Below, one piece after another: positions 11,200 to 22,913 of a DNA stretch of 64,000 nt; position 1 is the first letter of the stretch; the number at the start of each line of letters is the position of its first letter. The position numbers were made by a program, and so were the translations under genes. Origin of the DNA: Neofusicoccum parvum (taxonomy: Eukaryota > Ascomycota > Dothideomycetes > Botryosphaeriales > Botryosphaeriaceae); the NCBI GenBank assembly GCA_020912385.1, contig CP087213.1, positions 2,046,001 through 2,110,000 on the forward strand, read 5' to 3'. The notes below the pieces were generated by a model that was not told the origin of the DNA, searched no databases, and worked only from the letters and a program-made list of their open reading frames with translations.

Positions 11200-13318
11200 T
11201 CTGGCGGATTAAGGTTGGTGATTAAGGTTGCGGAGTAAAGCGAGCGAGCGGGCTGCAGACGGGCTTGGAACGAGAGACTGGTGCTGATTGCCGGGAAGAT
11301 CAACGGAGAGACAAGTATATAAGCTCCTACACAGCGCAGCAAGGGGCGTGGAGAAAGCGGGACCGCCTGCTATTTTTATCCGAATGCGTGGTGTAGCGTC
11401 GTTCCAGTAGGCGCGTTTACGAGCGGCGGCGCTGTATAGCCCTGGCACCCGAGTGGCGCTCGAGCGCTCTGGTGTGCCCGGCCCGTTGTTTCGTTTGTCC
11501 CGTCGAGCAGCGTACCTTGCTGTTCCCTGCTAGCCGCCGAAGGGGCTCGTAAACCATCAGGGGCACTCGGCTTCGTTTATGCGCGGAGACGGCGATGTGC
11601 ACCAATGCGGCAACACGGAAAACGCCAAGGTGCGGAGGAGAGCCGCACTAGGCTGCATGGCGACCAGACGGCAACGCTGTATTTACTCGGCCTATATTAT
11701 CCCCTGAGCCCGAGTACGTAAGTCCGAGGCGTCGAACGGTCTTGTCGGCTCATGAGAGAATCACGACACTCCGATACAGAGCATTCGTCCCGGCCTGAAG
11801 ATTTTGAGAAGACATGTCGAATCCATGCGTGAATGCCCCAAATTCCCATGGCTAAGTCCGATTTGGGCTCAGTGGTTCTGATGAAAAGCATGTGGTTTCT
11901 CACGCTCGCCGTTTGTTGCAATGCCCCTTTGTGTACTTGGTGTCTCTGTAGCATTGCTTTGTTTCCTCAAGCATCGCCACTAGCTATCGATTGCTATAAA
12001 GGTCCGGTTAAGCGTACAAATAAGGTTGAAGTCAAAGCTTCTTCAGGTTGCAACGCATGGTCGGTTCGCATACTACTGCAACGTCCGCTTAATCAGGCCA
12101 TGTTCATGCACGTGCAAAATTGGAGTATTGGTGTGGTCGTGTTGATGCAAACGTCTCACTGCACTTCAACGTCTGGCCAAGCATTCAGAGTCCCTACTGC
12201 ATGGTCCTGCAACGGCCCAATGACGCCTTGCTTGCAACGAGGACCGGGAGACGCTGTGTATTCCTCCGTCGGAACCCAAGCCGGAGCAACATAACCGTAT
12301 TCAACTGATTCCCGCGCCTGCTCATGCTCCATGACGCAACAACCCATGCATGCTCCTCAGGGGTCAACTACATCATCACTGATGCCACGTTCCTCGTCGC
12401 TGTCCGCTTTACACTGCAGGCCACCTCATACCGTCCGCCCCGGCATTACCAAACTCGGCAGCCTCTGCGTTTTGGGAGACGGATGGGCTTGTCATTGAAG
12501 TGGTGTAGTCGATCCCGGAATTCTGGATGTGCCGTATTGGTACCGCTAGAGCTGAACATTACGAAGCGCATTTCCGTGGGAGTGCTCTGAAAGATACGGG
12601 CCATAAGAAGTTGGAAACCCCGTCCACATAGCTTTTGCACAATTTCTCCACCCTTTTGCTCCTCCCGGGGACTTCAATACTTGATGGATGCTTCAATTCT
12701 CCGTGAAGCGTTACTCGGTCAGGAGGTTGTGTTTCCTTTACGCTGGCTGTCAAGTGTAGACTTTCTCTGCAGGTGGTCTAAGCTCTGGCTGGTGTGTTTC
12801 GGTGTGTTCACGCCTTGGAACGGTTGGGGTACGCGTTTCATTTGTACTTCGCAGGCTCAAGTCCAGATCTGCCGTGCTGGTTCGGAGTTCAGAGCCAAAC
12901 CTCGGTTCCTGGAATCTGCGTGGTGCTACAGTGATGTATTCCTGTGCAAGGGAGAGTGGGCCGGGGCAGCTGCCGACGCCGAAGCCGACGCGGGCCATCA
13001 ATCTCCCCGATCCTCCCGGCAAATCATAATGCTCGCAACTCATCGAGCTGCGCTACGGTGTGTAGTTTGTCCGAATCCCATGTGCAAAATTTCCTTCTTG
13101 GGTAATGTCGGATGAACTAATGTGTCCGACTCAGCCCTGATTCTCATTCGCCTCTTGGGCCAGCCTGCCCACGACTACCCTTTCAGTAAAGCACACAACC
13201 TCGGTCGCCGCTCTAACGTGCGTATACAAAGCTCCAATTTCATGGCCATCTAGATAAAATGTAATGGATGGGATGTCGTGTACAGCTTCTTGGAAGCAGG
13301 ACATTCCTCTTGTAAACT
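11200..13318. other. Large intergenic region, no gene seen
   Basis: About 2.1 kb. Frames of 60-150 codons occur on both strands, but none has a convincing domain, a consistent codon pattern or splice signals that extend it. No tRNA, rRNA or clear repeat was recognised. It probably contains the promoter of the small secreted protein gene (right of 11199) and of the oxidoreductase (left of 13319). Confidence 0.5.
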
Positions 13319-14880
13319 ATGGATCTCAACATTGCGAAACCGCTGACCCTGAAGTGCGGGCTCGTTCTGCCCAATCGGCTTGTCAAGGTATGAAGCACGT
13401 GACAAGCCTCAGCACTGCCGTCTTACTTACAGATACTCGGTGGATTGCAGGCCGCCATGGCAGAACATCTCTCCGAGAAAGGCTGCTTACCCAGTCAGAC
13501 TCTTAACGCCGTGTACGAAAGCTGGACAGATGGCGGTTGGGGCATGGTCTTGACTGGTTCAAATCCTCCTATCAGCCTCCTGCCCGCACCTTCTGATCAT
13601 TGTCCAGGCAACGTGCAAGTCGACGGCAACTACCTCGGCGCCAATGGGGACATCGCCCTCGACACGTCCATCGAGCCCGAGCTCCTCTCCAGCTGGAAGC
13701 GATGGGCGCAAGCCAGCCACATCAGCAAGGCCCCCGTCGTCATGCAGATCAACCATCCTGGCCGGCAGTCTCCAATCGGAGCGGGAAAGCGGTCGTTGTG
13801 CGCAAAGAACATTGCTCCGAGCCCGATCCCGCTCAACTTGGGGAGCGGGATGATTGCAAAGAGCGCGGTGTCTCTCATGTTTGGAACGCCGAAGGAGATG
13901 GACCAGCAGGACATCGATACGGTGGTGCAGCAGTTTGCGATTGCCGCCCGTTTGGCTGCCGAGAGCGGCTTCTCTGGTGTCGAGATCCATGCAGCACACG
14001 GATACCTTCTTTGTAAGCCATTTCTGCCACACGAATATGGCCGTTCACATGTGCTGATCCAGACGCAGCGACTTTTTTGACAGCAGAGGTGCGTCCACCG
14101 GCATCGGGCTCAAGTGTTGCGCTGCTAACACACCCAGACCAACAAACGCACCGACCAATATGGAGGCTCGCCGCGGAACCGAGCACGAATCATCGTCGAC
14201 ATCGTCCACGCCATCCGCAACACGGTGCCGCCGTCCTTCTGCGTCGGCGTGAAGCTGAACTCGGCCGACCACCAGTCCTCGCAGGAGCTCAGCGCCTCGA
14301 TCGAGCAGATCGACGCCATCGCCGCCGCCGGCATCGACTTCCTCGAGGTGAGCGGCGGCACCTACGAGGACCCGAAGGTACGTGAGATGAGAGCGCGCCC
14401 ATCCCCCGGCCGGCTAACCCACCCCTCGCAGATGATGGAGACCACCGCGCCGCCCAACCCCTCCAGCCGCACCGCCGCCCGCGAGGCCTTCTTCCTCGAC
14501 TTCGCGCACGCCATCCGCGCGCACTTCCCCGCGCTCCCGCTGCTCGTGACCGGCGGCTTCCGCTCGAGGCTCGGCATGGAGGCCGCGCTGACCTCGTCCG
14601 CGTGCGACCTCGTCGGCGTCGGGCGGCCGGCCGTGCTGGCGCCCGCGCTCCCCAAGCAGGTCATCTTCAACGAGCGCGTTCCGGATGAGGAGGCGCGCCT
14701 GGTAGACAAGAAGGTCGAGGCGCCCTTCTTGGCGAAGCTGAGCGGCGTGAAGGCGGTTGGGTCGGGGGCGACGAGCGTATGTGTTCTGTTTTGCCTTTTT
14801 TTTCTTTTTCTCGACATGGCTGACAAAGGTTGCAGGCCTGGTATAGTACGCAGATTCGACTGATCCCTGGGTTGGCGTAG
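13319..14880 (+). CDS. FMN-dependent NADH:flavin oxidoreductase / Old Yellow Enzyme-like
   Basis: Predicted FMN-binding TIM-barrel enzyme that reduces activated C=C bonds or related substrates with NAD(P)H. Six exons: 13319-13387, 13451-14012, 14069-14088, 14138-14377, 14432-14776, 14836-14880, giving 426 aa. Family marks are the N-terminal LKCGLVLPNRLVK, GMVLTGSNPP, VMQINHPGRQSP, and GFSGVEIHAAHGYLL leading through a 20-nt micro-exon into TFLTAETNKRTDQYGG. Later come FCVGVKLNSAD and LLVTGGFRSR, with CDLVGVGRPAVLAP near the end (phosphate-binding loop of FMN). The micro-exon is required: without it the frame breaks in the most conserved part of the barrel. The last exon (WYSTQIRLIPGLA) is short and less certain. 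The substrate is unknown; no biosynthetic cluster surrounds the gene. Confidence 0.9.
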
Positions 14881-15068
14881 GGAGTTCGGGAGGGATGGAG
14901 CATGCAAAGACGGTGTTGTACACGGCGCTGCAAAGAGAGCACAACGAACATATCACCATCGGGTGACGAAGCATCTATTCCCCAGGCAAGCGCAGTGACT
15001 CCAGCCCGGACCCCGAACCAGCACGGAACCCAGCTCTCACCACCACACCCCCTTCCACCTCCACGCCC

Positions 15069-17772
15069 TCACGCATACAGCCTCCCCTCCACCGGCCTCC
15101 CCACCACCCCATTCTGCAGCGCACACCTCCCCACCCCATCCCTCCCACCCACCCCCTCCACAACCCCCCACATCAACCCCCTCCCCTCCCCCGTCCCCTC
15201 CGGCCCCTGACACGCCGCCGCAACAACCACACTACAGCACCCCGCCACCGGCATCCCCCCCGCCCGCACCCTCCTCGCCCCGAGCGCCACCACCGCCGCC
15301 CACCCCACCGCCACCACCCCCGCCGCCAGCACCAGCGCCAGCGGGCTATAGCCACACGTCATGATCGAGAACGCCCAATCGCGACGCGGCAAGCCCTGCG
15401 CATCCGCGCCGTCGACCTTCGCCACGAACAGCGCCTGGCTGAGGCACCAATGTGCCAGCACGGCCAGGACCGCCGCCGGCGCGCCCAGCCGGTACGGCAG
15501 CTGCAGGAAGTAGGTCGAGCGCTGGGCGGCGGCGGGCGGGGCGCCGGCGACGCGGAGGGTGCGCGGGCGGGACGCGTGCGCGGCGTGCTCGCGGGCGGCG
15601 GAGAGGGCGGTGAGGAGGGCGTTGAGGTGGAGGGTGAGGAGGGTGAGGAGCGCTTGGGGCGTGTTGGAGATGAGGATGGCGGGGGTGGTGGCGGCGCGGC
15701 CGGTGAGCGGGAGCGACCAGTGCGTGATGAGGGTGTGCGGGGAGGTGGTGTGCAGGCCGAGGGACCAGATGGAGGGGAGGTTGCCGAGGGAGGCGTCGCG
15801 TTGGAGGGTGATGAGGGCGTAGGTGAGGAGGCCGAGGAGGGCGAGGAGGGCGGTGAGGGTGCTGGTGGAGGGGGGTGTTAGCGAGAGGTTGGGGTGGGGG
15901 TGGGACGGGGGATGCAGGCTTACAGGATGGAGGTGGTGAGCCAGCGCGCGCGGCTGGCGGCGTGGAAGCCGCGGGGGTTGGAAGGTTTGAAGGGTTTGGG
16001 TGATAGGAGTTGGAAGCTGCCACGTGAGGCTGGGCGTTTCTTGAAGAGTGAGAATGGCCCTCTGCTGTCCTTCGTCTGGGTTCTTGTCCTCTGGATTATA
16101 TCTTCTTTGGTGAGGAGACACATGCCTTCTGTGGTGGTATCTCTCTGCCGGATGAAGGAGGCAACGGCGTCGCCGATGGTGATGAGTGGCTTATCCTTTA
16201 CGGTGAAGAGCGTCATGGAGATGACCACAACTTTGACGAAGTTGAAGGCTATCACAACCATCAACAGACTAACGGTGACGTTGAGGCTGCACTGGTCGGA
16301 CAGCTTCTCGCTGAGACAATAGTCGATGTCGAATCCGTACACCGACCAGGTCTCGTTCGCCTGAACTTTCTTCCAGTAGCCTTCGCTGCAGTACTCCTCT
16401 TTGGGCATAGCCTTCACAAAGTCCGGAGGCGTGATGTGTTTCCCGTCCGTACCGTCCAACCAGTCGAAGTAGTATCCATACTGCGAGCACATCCAGGAGT
16501 ACCAGTTGCTGGTCACCGGCGGACGCATCGCAACGACTGGCATGGCATAGTGTCCAATGGCATACAGGGAGGAGTTGGGAGCACAACTGACCGGACCAAG
16601 TTCCGATGTAAGGATATGTCCTCCAGAGGAATCCTTGCAGGAGATACTGCGCTCGTCATGGTATATGCCATTTTCGCGTTGGAGTTCATGCAGCTGCTGA
16701 TTATCCGCCGGCCGGCTCGAAGTAACCAGGATAAGATTCCGACGGTCCGAGAGGATGGTTTTGGCGTAACTCTTCATGCACTCGTCGTTTTCAAGTCGTT
16801 CGAAGTCGCTCTCCTTGCCCTGGGTGAGGTCCACAAGGGATTTCTGGACTGTGTGGGGGTTGCTGCCCGAGGATAGTGGGAAAGGCGTGTAATTCGCGTA
16901 CACGGACGTGTCGTCGTATTTTCCAATGAAATCGTCAAACTCGGCACCAGTTGCGAACTGGTCATTAGCAATGTAAATGTCGTAATTATGGTTGGCTGTG
17001 GACACGAAGAATGTCGAGTTGTAACTGACGGATGTTAGCCCACGGCCAGAGCGGCTCGAGAGATTCCTGGGGTGTTGCGAGCATGCCATGCTTTCACTTA
17101 CACAAGGTGGAGAGGCACAGAAGAAAAGCCCAGAGCAAGCCACAACCAAAGCTTCTTCCCTCTTATTGAAGCGAGATTCCGGATGCTGAGCACGCCAATA
17201 TCCAGCCAAGATCCCCGCCGGTGAGCCTCATCAATGTCCTTCCGGGTCGGTGCGGAGAGGACCTGCATCGTGTAGTTGCTCGCACCGAGCAGTAGCGTGC
17301 TCGCCGCGTTGATGGCCAAATGGATCACACTCCCCATGCGCTCGATCTTGCCGCAGTCCCCCGTTCTGATTGGTGCTGCGACGAAGTCATAGCCTTTATC
17401 TCGGATGACAGTGTAAGAAAACGCTGCGACCATTATATTTGCAATTAAAACAGTAGAGGAGAGAAAAACGCCCAAAGAGGCGCCGAACCGCCAGCCTTGG
17501 GGGAGGTGTTGTGAAATGCGGTTCCATTGGCGTTGCAGTATTGGCGGGACCTGTTGGCGCACTGCATTCTTATGCGATCTTTCCGTATCATCCGCGTCCG
17601 AAGGCAGCAGTCGATCGGTGGCGTCGTTGTCGTGGAGCAACGATTTCGACACGGAAGCGGTGCGCTCTCTCTGCAGCCCCGTTGACGTCTCCAGGGACCC
17701 ATGGTGCCTTGTAGGTGGTGAATCTGCATCTCCGTGAAAATTTTGTAGAGGGATATCTTGATTGTTAACCAT
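15069..17772 (-). CDS. Multi-pass membrane protein, DUF6536-like
   Basis: Exons 17772-17102, 17024-15924 and 15861-15069 on the minus strand join in frame to 854 aa. The N-terminal 75 residues are hydrophilic and Ser/Thr/Asp-rich. Then comes GWRFGASLGVFLSS, the first of about eight predicted membrane segments. The region including ASTLLLGASNYTMQ, LSAPTRKDIDEAHRRG and LDIGVLSIRNL matches my memory of the DUF6536 family of Pezizomycotina. A central segment of about 240 residues rich in Asn-X-Ser/Thr sites and Cys lies between membrane segments 3 and 4 and is probably extracellular. The end, CALQNGV...PVEGRLYA, fits the family C-terminus, which supports the last exon. Function is not known for the family. 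It lies tail-to-tail with the oxidoreductase to the left, with 188 bp between stops. Exon 3 has extreme GC at third positions. Confidence 0.85.
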
Positions 17773-18426
17773 AGCAGGAGTGTGGTTATTGCTGGTTGGT
17801 CGGTCGGTGGAGACGTCGTGAAGGTTGTTGTTCGGACCGGAAGTCTATCATCGAACATGAAAAGAGAGGTTGGCCTAGGACAAAAAGTTGGGCGCCTATG
17901 CTGCCTTTAAGCGTCATGCAGGAATCGTGCATGGGGAAACGATCAGAATTACCAGACAAGAATAGCTTAGGTCGTGGCTTGTGGTGGGGGCCATAAAACG
18001 CGGCGCAGTCTTTCAAAAACTCGTAGCGGCACAACTGGCGCTTACCGTACGAGTAATAGCGTAGGACAGGACCAGTCACGCAGAGAATTGAAGCATTCGT
18101 CTGTATAGCTTCAGCAGATAACCTCATGAGCTTCTGCGTCCGAGTGAATCCTTCAAATCGTCATCGCGGGGGTGATTTTGGACCAGATCGGTCGTGCCGT
18201 TCATTGACTGCCAGCACCCGCTTTCTTTCAAACCTGTAGTCAATATAGAGATAATACGCAAATATCTAAGAGTGAGAGAAGAGCCAAAGTGTGATAGATA
18301 TTTTAATGAGGATGAAAAGCTCAGGGGTGGGTGATTCAAGCAGCACCAAGATCAGGGTGAATTATAAAATTGATCAGTTGCTTACCACATCAACCCCCTC
18401 CAACTCCAAACCATTCTAACTCATGT
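17773..18426. other. Intergenic, promoter side of the DUF6536-like gene
   Basis: About 650 bp without a recognisable gene. It is more AT-rich than its neighbours, for example around 18240-18310. It contains the upstream region of the minus-strand gene starting at 17772 and the 3' flank of the DHCR24-like gene. Confidence 0.4.
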
Positions 18427-20270
18427 TCACCTACCTTCATGCTTATTCCACGTCGCATTCCTGTGCTTCCAATACAGCCCGCTCTGGATAGCCTTCCTGA
18501 TCGCATAAATCCCACCCACGGGCCAGAGATCCAGCACCCTCCTCGCCCACCCGCCCTCCTCCTTGATCCTCTTCTCCGCCTCCACATCCACCTTCACCTT
18601 CTCGTACACGCTCGGCAACCCCGTCGCCCCGTACTTCTTCCGCAGCGCATCGTACCACTCCCTATTCGCGTACGTCTGCCAGAACTCGTCCTCCGTGTAG
18701 TACGTATGGGCATACAGCCACTTCATCCCGCCCAGCTCCCTCAGCTTCGCCTCCAGGTCGCGATTCAGGGCCGCAAAGGCGTCAAAATCGTTCTGCGCGT
18801 GCCTCGGCGCCCAGCCCCAGAGGCCGATGTTGAGGAGAGGCTTGAGCTGTGTTTCGGTGACGCCTTTCTCCGGGAGGGCGACCTGCTCGACCTCGGCGGG
18901 GTTGTTGGGGTGCATGGTGGGCGGCGGGCTCTGCTTGAGCGGGCACAGCCAGAGCGGCCAGATGCCGAATTTCTCGGCCGTGTAGTCGACGAACTTCTCG
19001 GCCGTCGGGAACGGCAGCGCCAGGTCCTGCACGACGTAGCGCTTGGACTGGCCGCTGGCGTGGAGCGCCGAGTAGAGCATCCGCGTGTGCAGGAAGTCGT
19101 CGAGCCACCAGCGCGTGGCTGCGTTGAAGGGGAAGCGGAAGTATTCGAAGGCGGAGCGGCCGACCCAGAAGCCGCCGCGGTCGTAGCGGAAGAGGTATTC
19201 GGCGAGGGGGACGGCTTCGGTTTTTGGCCGGCCGGCTTTGATCTGGTCTTGGACGTGGAGGTAGAACCAGGGGTCTTTTGCGGAGCTGAATGTTTGGACG
19301 CGCGCGTTCGGCGACGGGTTGTTGGTTGCGCGGCCGGTGATGATGGCACCCTCGGTCTTGGAGAACAGGATGCCGTCCACATAGTCGTAGGTGTCTGGCT
19401 CCTTGATGAACTGTTCGCACAGCTCGACTGCCTCGGCCGTACTGGAGACTGGGTGATAGGTTGTCTCGACGAACTTCTTGGCCTCCTTGAGCTGTAGCTC
19501 TACGAGCGTCGTAACGCCAAAGGTTCCTACAGCACCGGCTGCTCCGTGGAAGAGGTCCGGCATCTCGCTTCGTGAACATCTGATGACCTCACCGTTTGCA
19601 AGCACCATCTCAACCCAGTTGATGGTTCTATCAAAGTAGCCGTACTTGAATGAGCTGCTCTCGCCTGAAGTACCGGAGTAGCCGCCACCGACAGTGATGC
19701 CTGGAAACTCCATGATGACAGGGGGAATGAGACCATACTTCATTGTCTCTTCAGCCAGGCGGTCCATGGGCACATTTGGTTGGACAAGCGCTGTCCGGGA
19801 TTCAACGTCAACCTTGAGCACATGTGAGAGGCCGCTTGTGTCGATGAAGTTTGTCTTCCGCCTGGTGGCGGATTGGCGAGTGCTGTTGGTCGAGCCATGC
19901 GAGATGCGGAACTTCTCTCCTCGCTCGTGGAAAGTGCGGACATCGGCAGAGATCTTTGCAACAGCCTTCGCGTGGTCATCTAACGAAGGCGTTGCAGCAG
20001 TCGAAGCTTGGGCAGAGAGACGCGCAAATTGGGAGAATTGGCGCGCATTTTGGCTGGCGGGACTACCACTCGCAACACGTGCCAACGGTGCTGATCTCGG
20101 AAGGGCGGTTGATAGTGGCAATTGCCTGCTCCATCTTACAGTGCATCCTTTATTTCACGGTCAGCTCTGAGGCACAAAACTCATTGATGAAGGTGGTGAA
20201 GCATACGCGCCGATGTCGGACGGAGCCCAATGCGCGCAGGTCGTGCGCGCAGAATAATTGGGCTTGCCAT
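18427..20270 (-). CDS. FAD-linked oxidoreductase, Delta(24)-sterol reductase (DHCR24/DWF1)-like
   Basis: Two exons, 20270-20207 and 20147-18427, encode 594 aa. The large exon has no in-frame ATG before the conserved domain (its frame opens with TTG). The ATG at 20270, spliced over a 59-nt intron with donor GTATGC, branch site CTGAC and acceptor AAG, restores a full N-terminus. The first 60 residues are Arg/Ala/Ser-rich and look like a mitochondrial presequence. The FAD_binding_4 domain follows, with QPNVPMDRLAEETMKYGLIP, EFPGITVGGGYSGTSGE and KYGYFDRTINWVE, which are hallmark DHCR24/DIMINUTO strings. DHCR24 homologues reduce the sterol side-chain C24 double bond; the fungal substrate is not established by sequence. 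The presequence is unusual for a sterol enzyme expected at the ER. Confidence 0.88.
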
Positions 20271-21466
20271 GTTCCCCGGTCGAGAAGGCGGAAAAACTGC
20301 TGCGCGCGCGAGAAGTTCCCCAGCTCCAAGCTCAGACCAGCTCGCTGATGTAATCACTAAATAGCGCCAAATCTTGTTGCCCAAGGCAGCAATGCGCGTC
20401 CGTGCTAGAAGCTCGACTCTTTGATTAGGATCGAAGAAGCAAAGCAGCTAAGGTCCAACGAGTTGGAGCAAATGGTTTCAGAGGAGCCTGATAGGTAGAA
20501 TGCAATTGTCGACTTAGCTCGTTATGATCTCCCCGTAACAGGTTCCGCGTCTAGAGTGACCACCACGCCAGATCAAGTCGTTCGCCGTGCCCAATAATAC
20601 GAAGTGGACTATTGACTCTAGGCTCCGCCATCACATGAATTTCATAGAGTACAAGGAATATGGCGCTTGGGACTGAGTAAAACGCGCCGAGAAATTGCGG
20701 CACGGGATCGACGAAGGCTCCGAAGGCGAGGTGGAAAGCGTCGGGGAGGTATTGAGATTGGTGCGAACGGAAAGCTTGAAGCTGGTAAAAGAGGCAGGTC
20801 TAAGATTTTTTCCAGCATGATTGAGTGATTGAGTTTGACGCGTGGCCGAACTAAGATGTGGAGGATCGCATCTTCTGCACTGCCCCAGCGTATGCCATGT
20901 AATCCATCCGCAACGGTTGGATTGTTGTTCTGAAGCTCGAATTGTAATTTGTGCGTGAGAGCAGGGGTTGTTCATTTTGGCGTAAGAAGTGTTCCTCGCA
21001 GGGGATTTCCCAGCCTCTTCTCGGCTGCCGCAAGTAACTGCTCAACCAGGCCCCATAGCACAGGTTTTTTCTTTTCCTTTGCTTTTCATGTTCCTCAACT
21101 CTGAACCTCTGCATTTCCTGCTTGTTCCCTCGTTGGTATCACTCCGCAACCTCCGCTTCGTATTTCAATTTCGATAAGACTTCGTTCTAGGTCAGTAGTG
21201 CTGAAGTGCTCTATACAATTTCCACCTCGAACTTGCGCGATCCATTCGGCAGCGCGCAGTTTTGTGTGCTCCTCATCATAGCTCGAATGCCTGATTCGGC
21301 ATGACCCGCGGCGGTTCCTGGAAATTTGATGGTCTAGTCTCTAGGCTGTGAAATTTCCGCGTCCCAATACCACAACCCAAACGAAGGCCAAAGCCCGGGA
21401 GCTGGTGGATTTTCAAGTTGGGCGAGTCTTTGGCCAGGGTGTTCTAGATAGCACGTCCTTCACCCA
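20271..21466. other. Intergenic, no gene seen
   Basis: About 1.2 kb between the start of the DHCR24-like gene and the stop of the NatD gene (both minus strand). Short frames on both strands have no recognisable product. T-rich tracts occur near 21060-21090. Confidence 0.45.
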
Positions 21467-22192
21467 TCATCCTACGCTCTTGCTCATGATCATGTATGAT
21501 GGCATCTTGATCTTCCTACCCCTCAGTCTCTTCGCAGGAGGACTAAACTCATCCTCACCAAACCCAAGCTTGGTGTAGAAGGCCATGGCCGCGGTGTTGC
21601 ACCTGAAGCAGGTGAGCATGACCTTCTCCACGGCGCCCTCAGATGCGCAATAGTCCACAATTCGCATCAAGTGTTTGCCCAATCCGCCCCTACGATGTGC
21701 CTCCACGAGATGGATTTCGTATATGTAGACGACCGGGTACTCGTCCTCGATGGTGAACATGTAGGCGAGGAAGGCGACGATGTCGTCCTCTGCGTCGTTC
21801 TCTAGCGGCTTGGAAGAGCTCGTATCCAGCACATTTGCGACCTCGTTGGCAGAATCGACGCGCGAGGTGGGCGCTTTCCGGACCAGCAGGTACTGCATGT
21901 GGTCTTCTCTCATCTCGCGCTGCTTGTCTTTCGGGTGCCAGCCGCGGGAGGAAGTTTTGTAATCGGCAGCAGAAGTGGACTCGATGAGCTTGAAGCAGGC
22001 CGTGAATTCGTCTTCGCTGAGGGCGGTAATGGGCTTAAGAGTGATACTGTAGTCGCGGTATTGAAACAGCGAGGAGGACGGCGGGAAGAAGCGGTCGAGG
22101 AAGGCGGAGGGTGAGAGGGCGTTGATCGTATCGATGAGCTCTTCGGGCTTTGTCTTGGGCCTCCTGGGCCTCTTGAACAGGCCGATGGGCAT
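21467..22192 (-). CDS. NAT4: N-alpha-acetyltransferase NatD (Nat4/Naa40), histone H4/H2A specific
   Basis: GNAT-fold enzyme that acetylates the N-terminal serine of histones H4 and H2A. The protein from the ATG at 22192 has 241 residues, within the family's range. The centre has the expected YEIHLVEAHRRGGLGKHLM segment, containing the acetyl-CoA pyrophosphate-binding R-x-x-G-x-G loop. It is followed by MLTCFRCNTAAMAFYTKLGF, the Naa40-type substrate-binding and C-terminal GNAT motif. The N-terminus MPIGLFKRPRRPK is basic. The frame is open a further 72 codons upstream, but that part is GC-rich low complexity and overlaps the divergent promoter. The ATG at 22192 is therefore preferred. Single exon. 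It is divergent from the LYRM2-like gene, with 295 bp between start codons. Confidence 0.9.
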   Translation of the reverse strand: MPIGLFKRPRRPKTKPEELIDTINALSPSAFLDRFFPPSSSLFQYRDYSITLKPITALSEDEFTACFKLIESTSAADYKTSSRGWHPKDKQREMREDHMQYLLVRKAPTSRVDSANEVANVLDTSSSKPLENDAEDDIVAFLAYMFTIEDEYPVVYIYEIHLVEAHRRGGLGKHLMRIVDYCASEGAVEKVMLTCFRCNTAAMAFYTKLGFGEDEFSPPAKRLRGRKIKMPSYMIMSKSVG

Positions 22193-22487
22193 TTCGGCGG
22201 CGTCAACCTCGTAGGAAGAGTGAGAGCGGACGGAAAAGCGACGCGCTGGGCGGGGAGACGCGTTGGCGCGCGGGTGTGGGGCAGACGCACGGACGTCGAT
22301 GATGACGAGATGGACCGTGAACCTGCGAGACGCTCCATGTGCTCCGACTCTCCGCAACCCTCCACCACCACAATGCTGATGTCTCGCCGTGGGCCGTTCC
22401 GCTCGCAAATACGCGCCTATGCTGCTGTAGCCTCACGGCCGTCTCGATTCACTGGCCGCAGAAACGTCCCGGCCATCGGACTCGACC
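22193..22487. promoter_or_regulatory. Divergent promoter region, NatD / LYRM2-like
   Basis: 295 bp separate the start codons of two head-to-head housekeeping-type genes. A shared promoter is inferred from spacing. I did not find a clear TATA box. Confidence 0.4.
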
Positions 22488-22913
22488 ATGTACTTCCGCC
22501 TTCCGTGCCGATCGACCGGAGCTGCGACTGACCCATCACAGTTCATCCAGAGGCAGCGCGTGATCTCATTATGGAGGGAAATCACCAGGGCTCTGAACAG
22601 TCAGTCTCTTTGATTCACGTCATTATGGGTTTGGACCTCATGTCTTCAGAAATTCCGCCGTCTCCAACCCGAAACGACCTCCACCAGTACGCCAGATCTG
22701 AATTCGAGAGAAATCGGAATGTCACCGATCTTGTGAGTCCATTTCACACAGTGGAGGCAGACAGGTACTTACTACTCGTAGACACATATCAGATACCTGA
22801 TATCGGTAGGCTAAAATGTCGCACCGGGCCGCCCCTTCATAGCTAACAACTCCCAGTCCGGCAAGACCGAGTTTGACGCCATGAAACGGTACATCGAGGA
22901 GCAAGCGAGATGA
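22488..22913 (+). CDS. LYRM2: LYR-motif protein, LYRM2-like
   Basis: Four short exons, 22488-22599, 22650-22732, 22782-22805 and 22857-22913, splice to a 91-residue protein. It carries the LYR-family helix (FIQRQRVISLWREITRALN, with LWR in place of LYR), then the charged helix TRNDLHQYARSEFERNRNV, then THIRYLIS and KTEFDAMKRYIEEQAR, all as in LYRM2 proteins. LYR proteins act in mitochondria, usually with acyl carrier protein, in assembly or stability of Fe-S or respiratory complexes; LYRM2 is linked to complex I in animals. Exon 3 is only 24 nt. The first donor is GTCAGT, a weaker form, but the join restores the conserved ALN-KIPPSPTR sequence. The whole gene is easy to miss because no exon encodes more than 37 residues. 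The N-terminus (Arg/Cys-rich, about 20 aa) is the least certain part. Confidence 0.88.
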
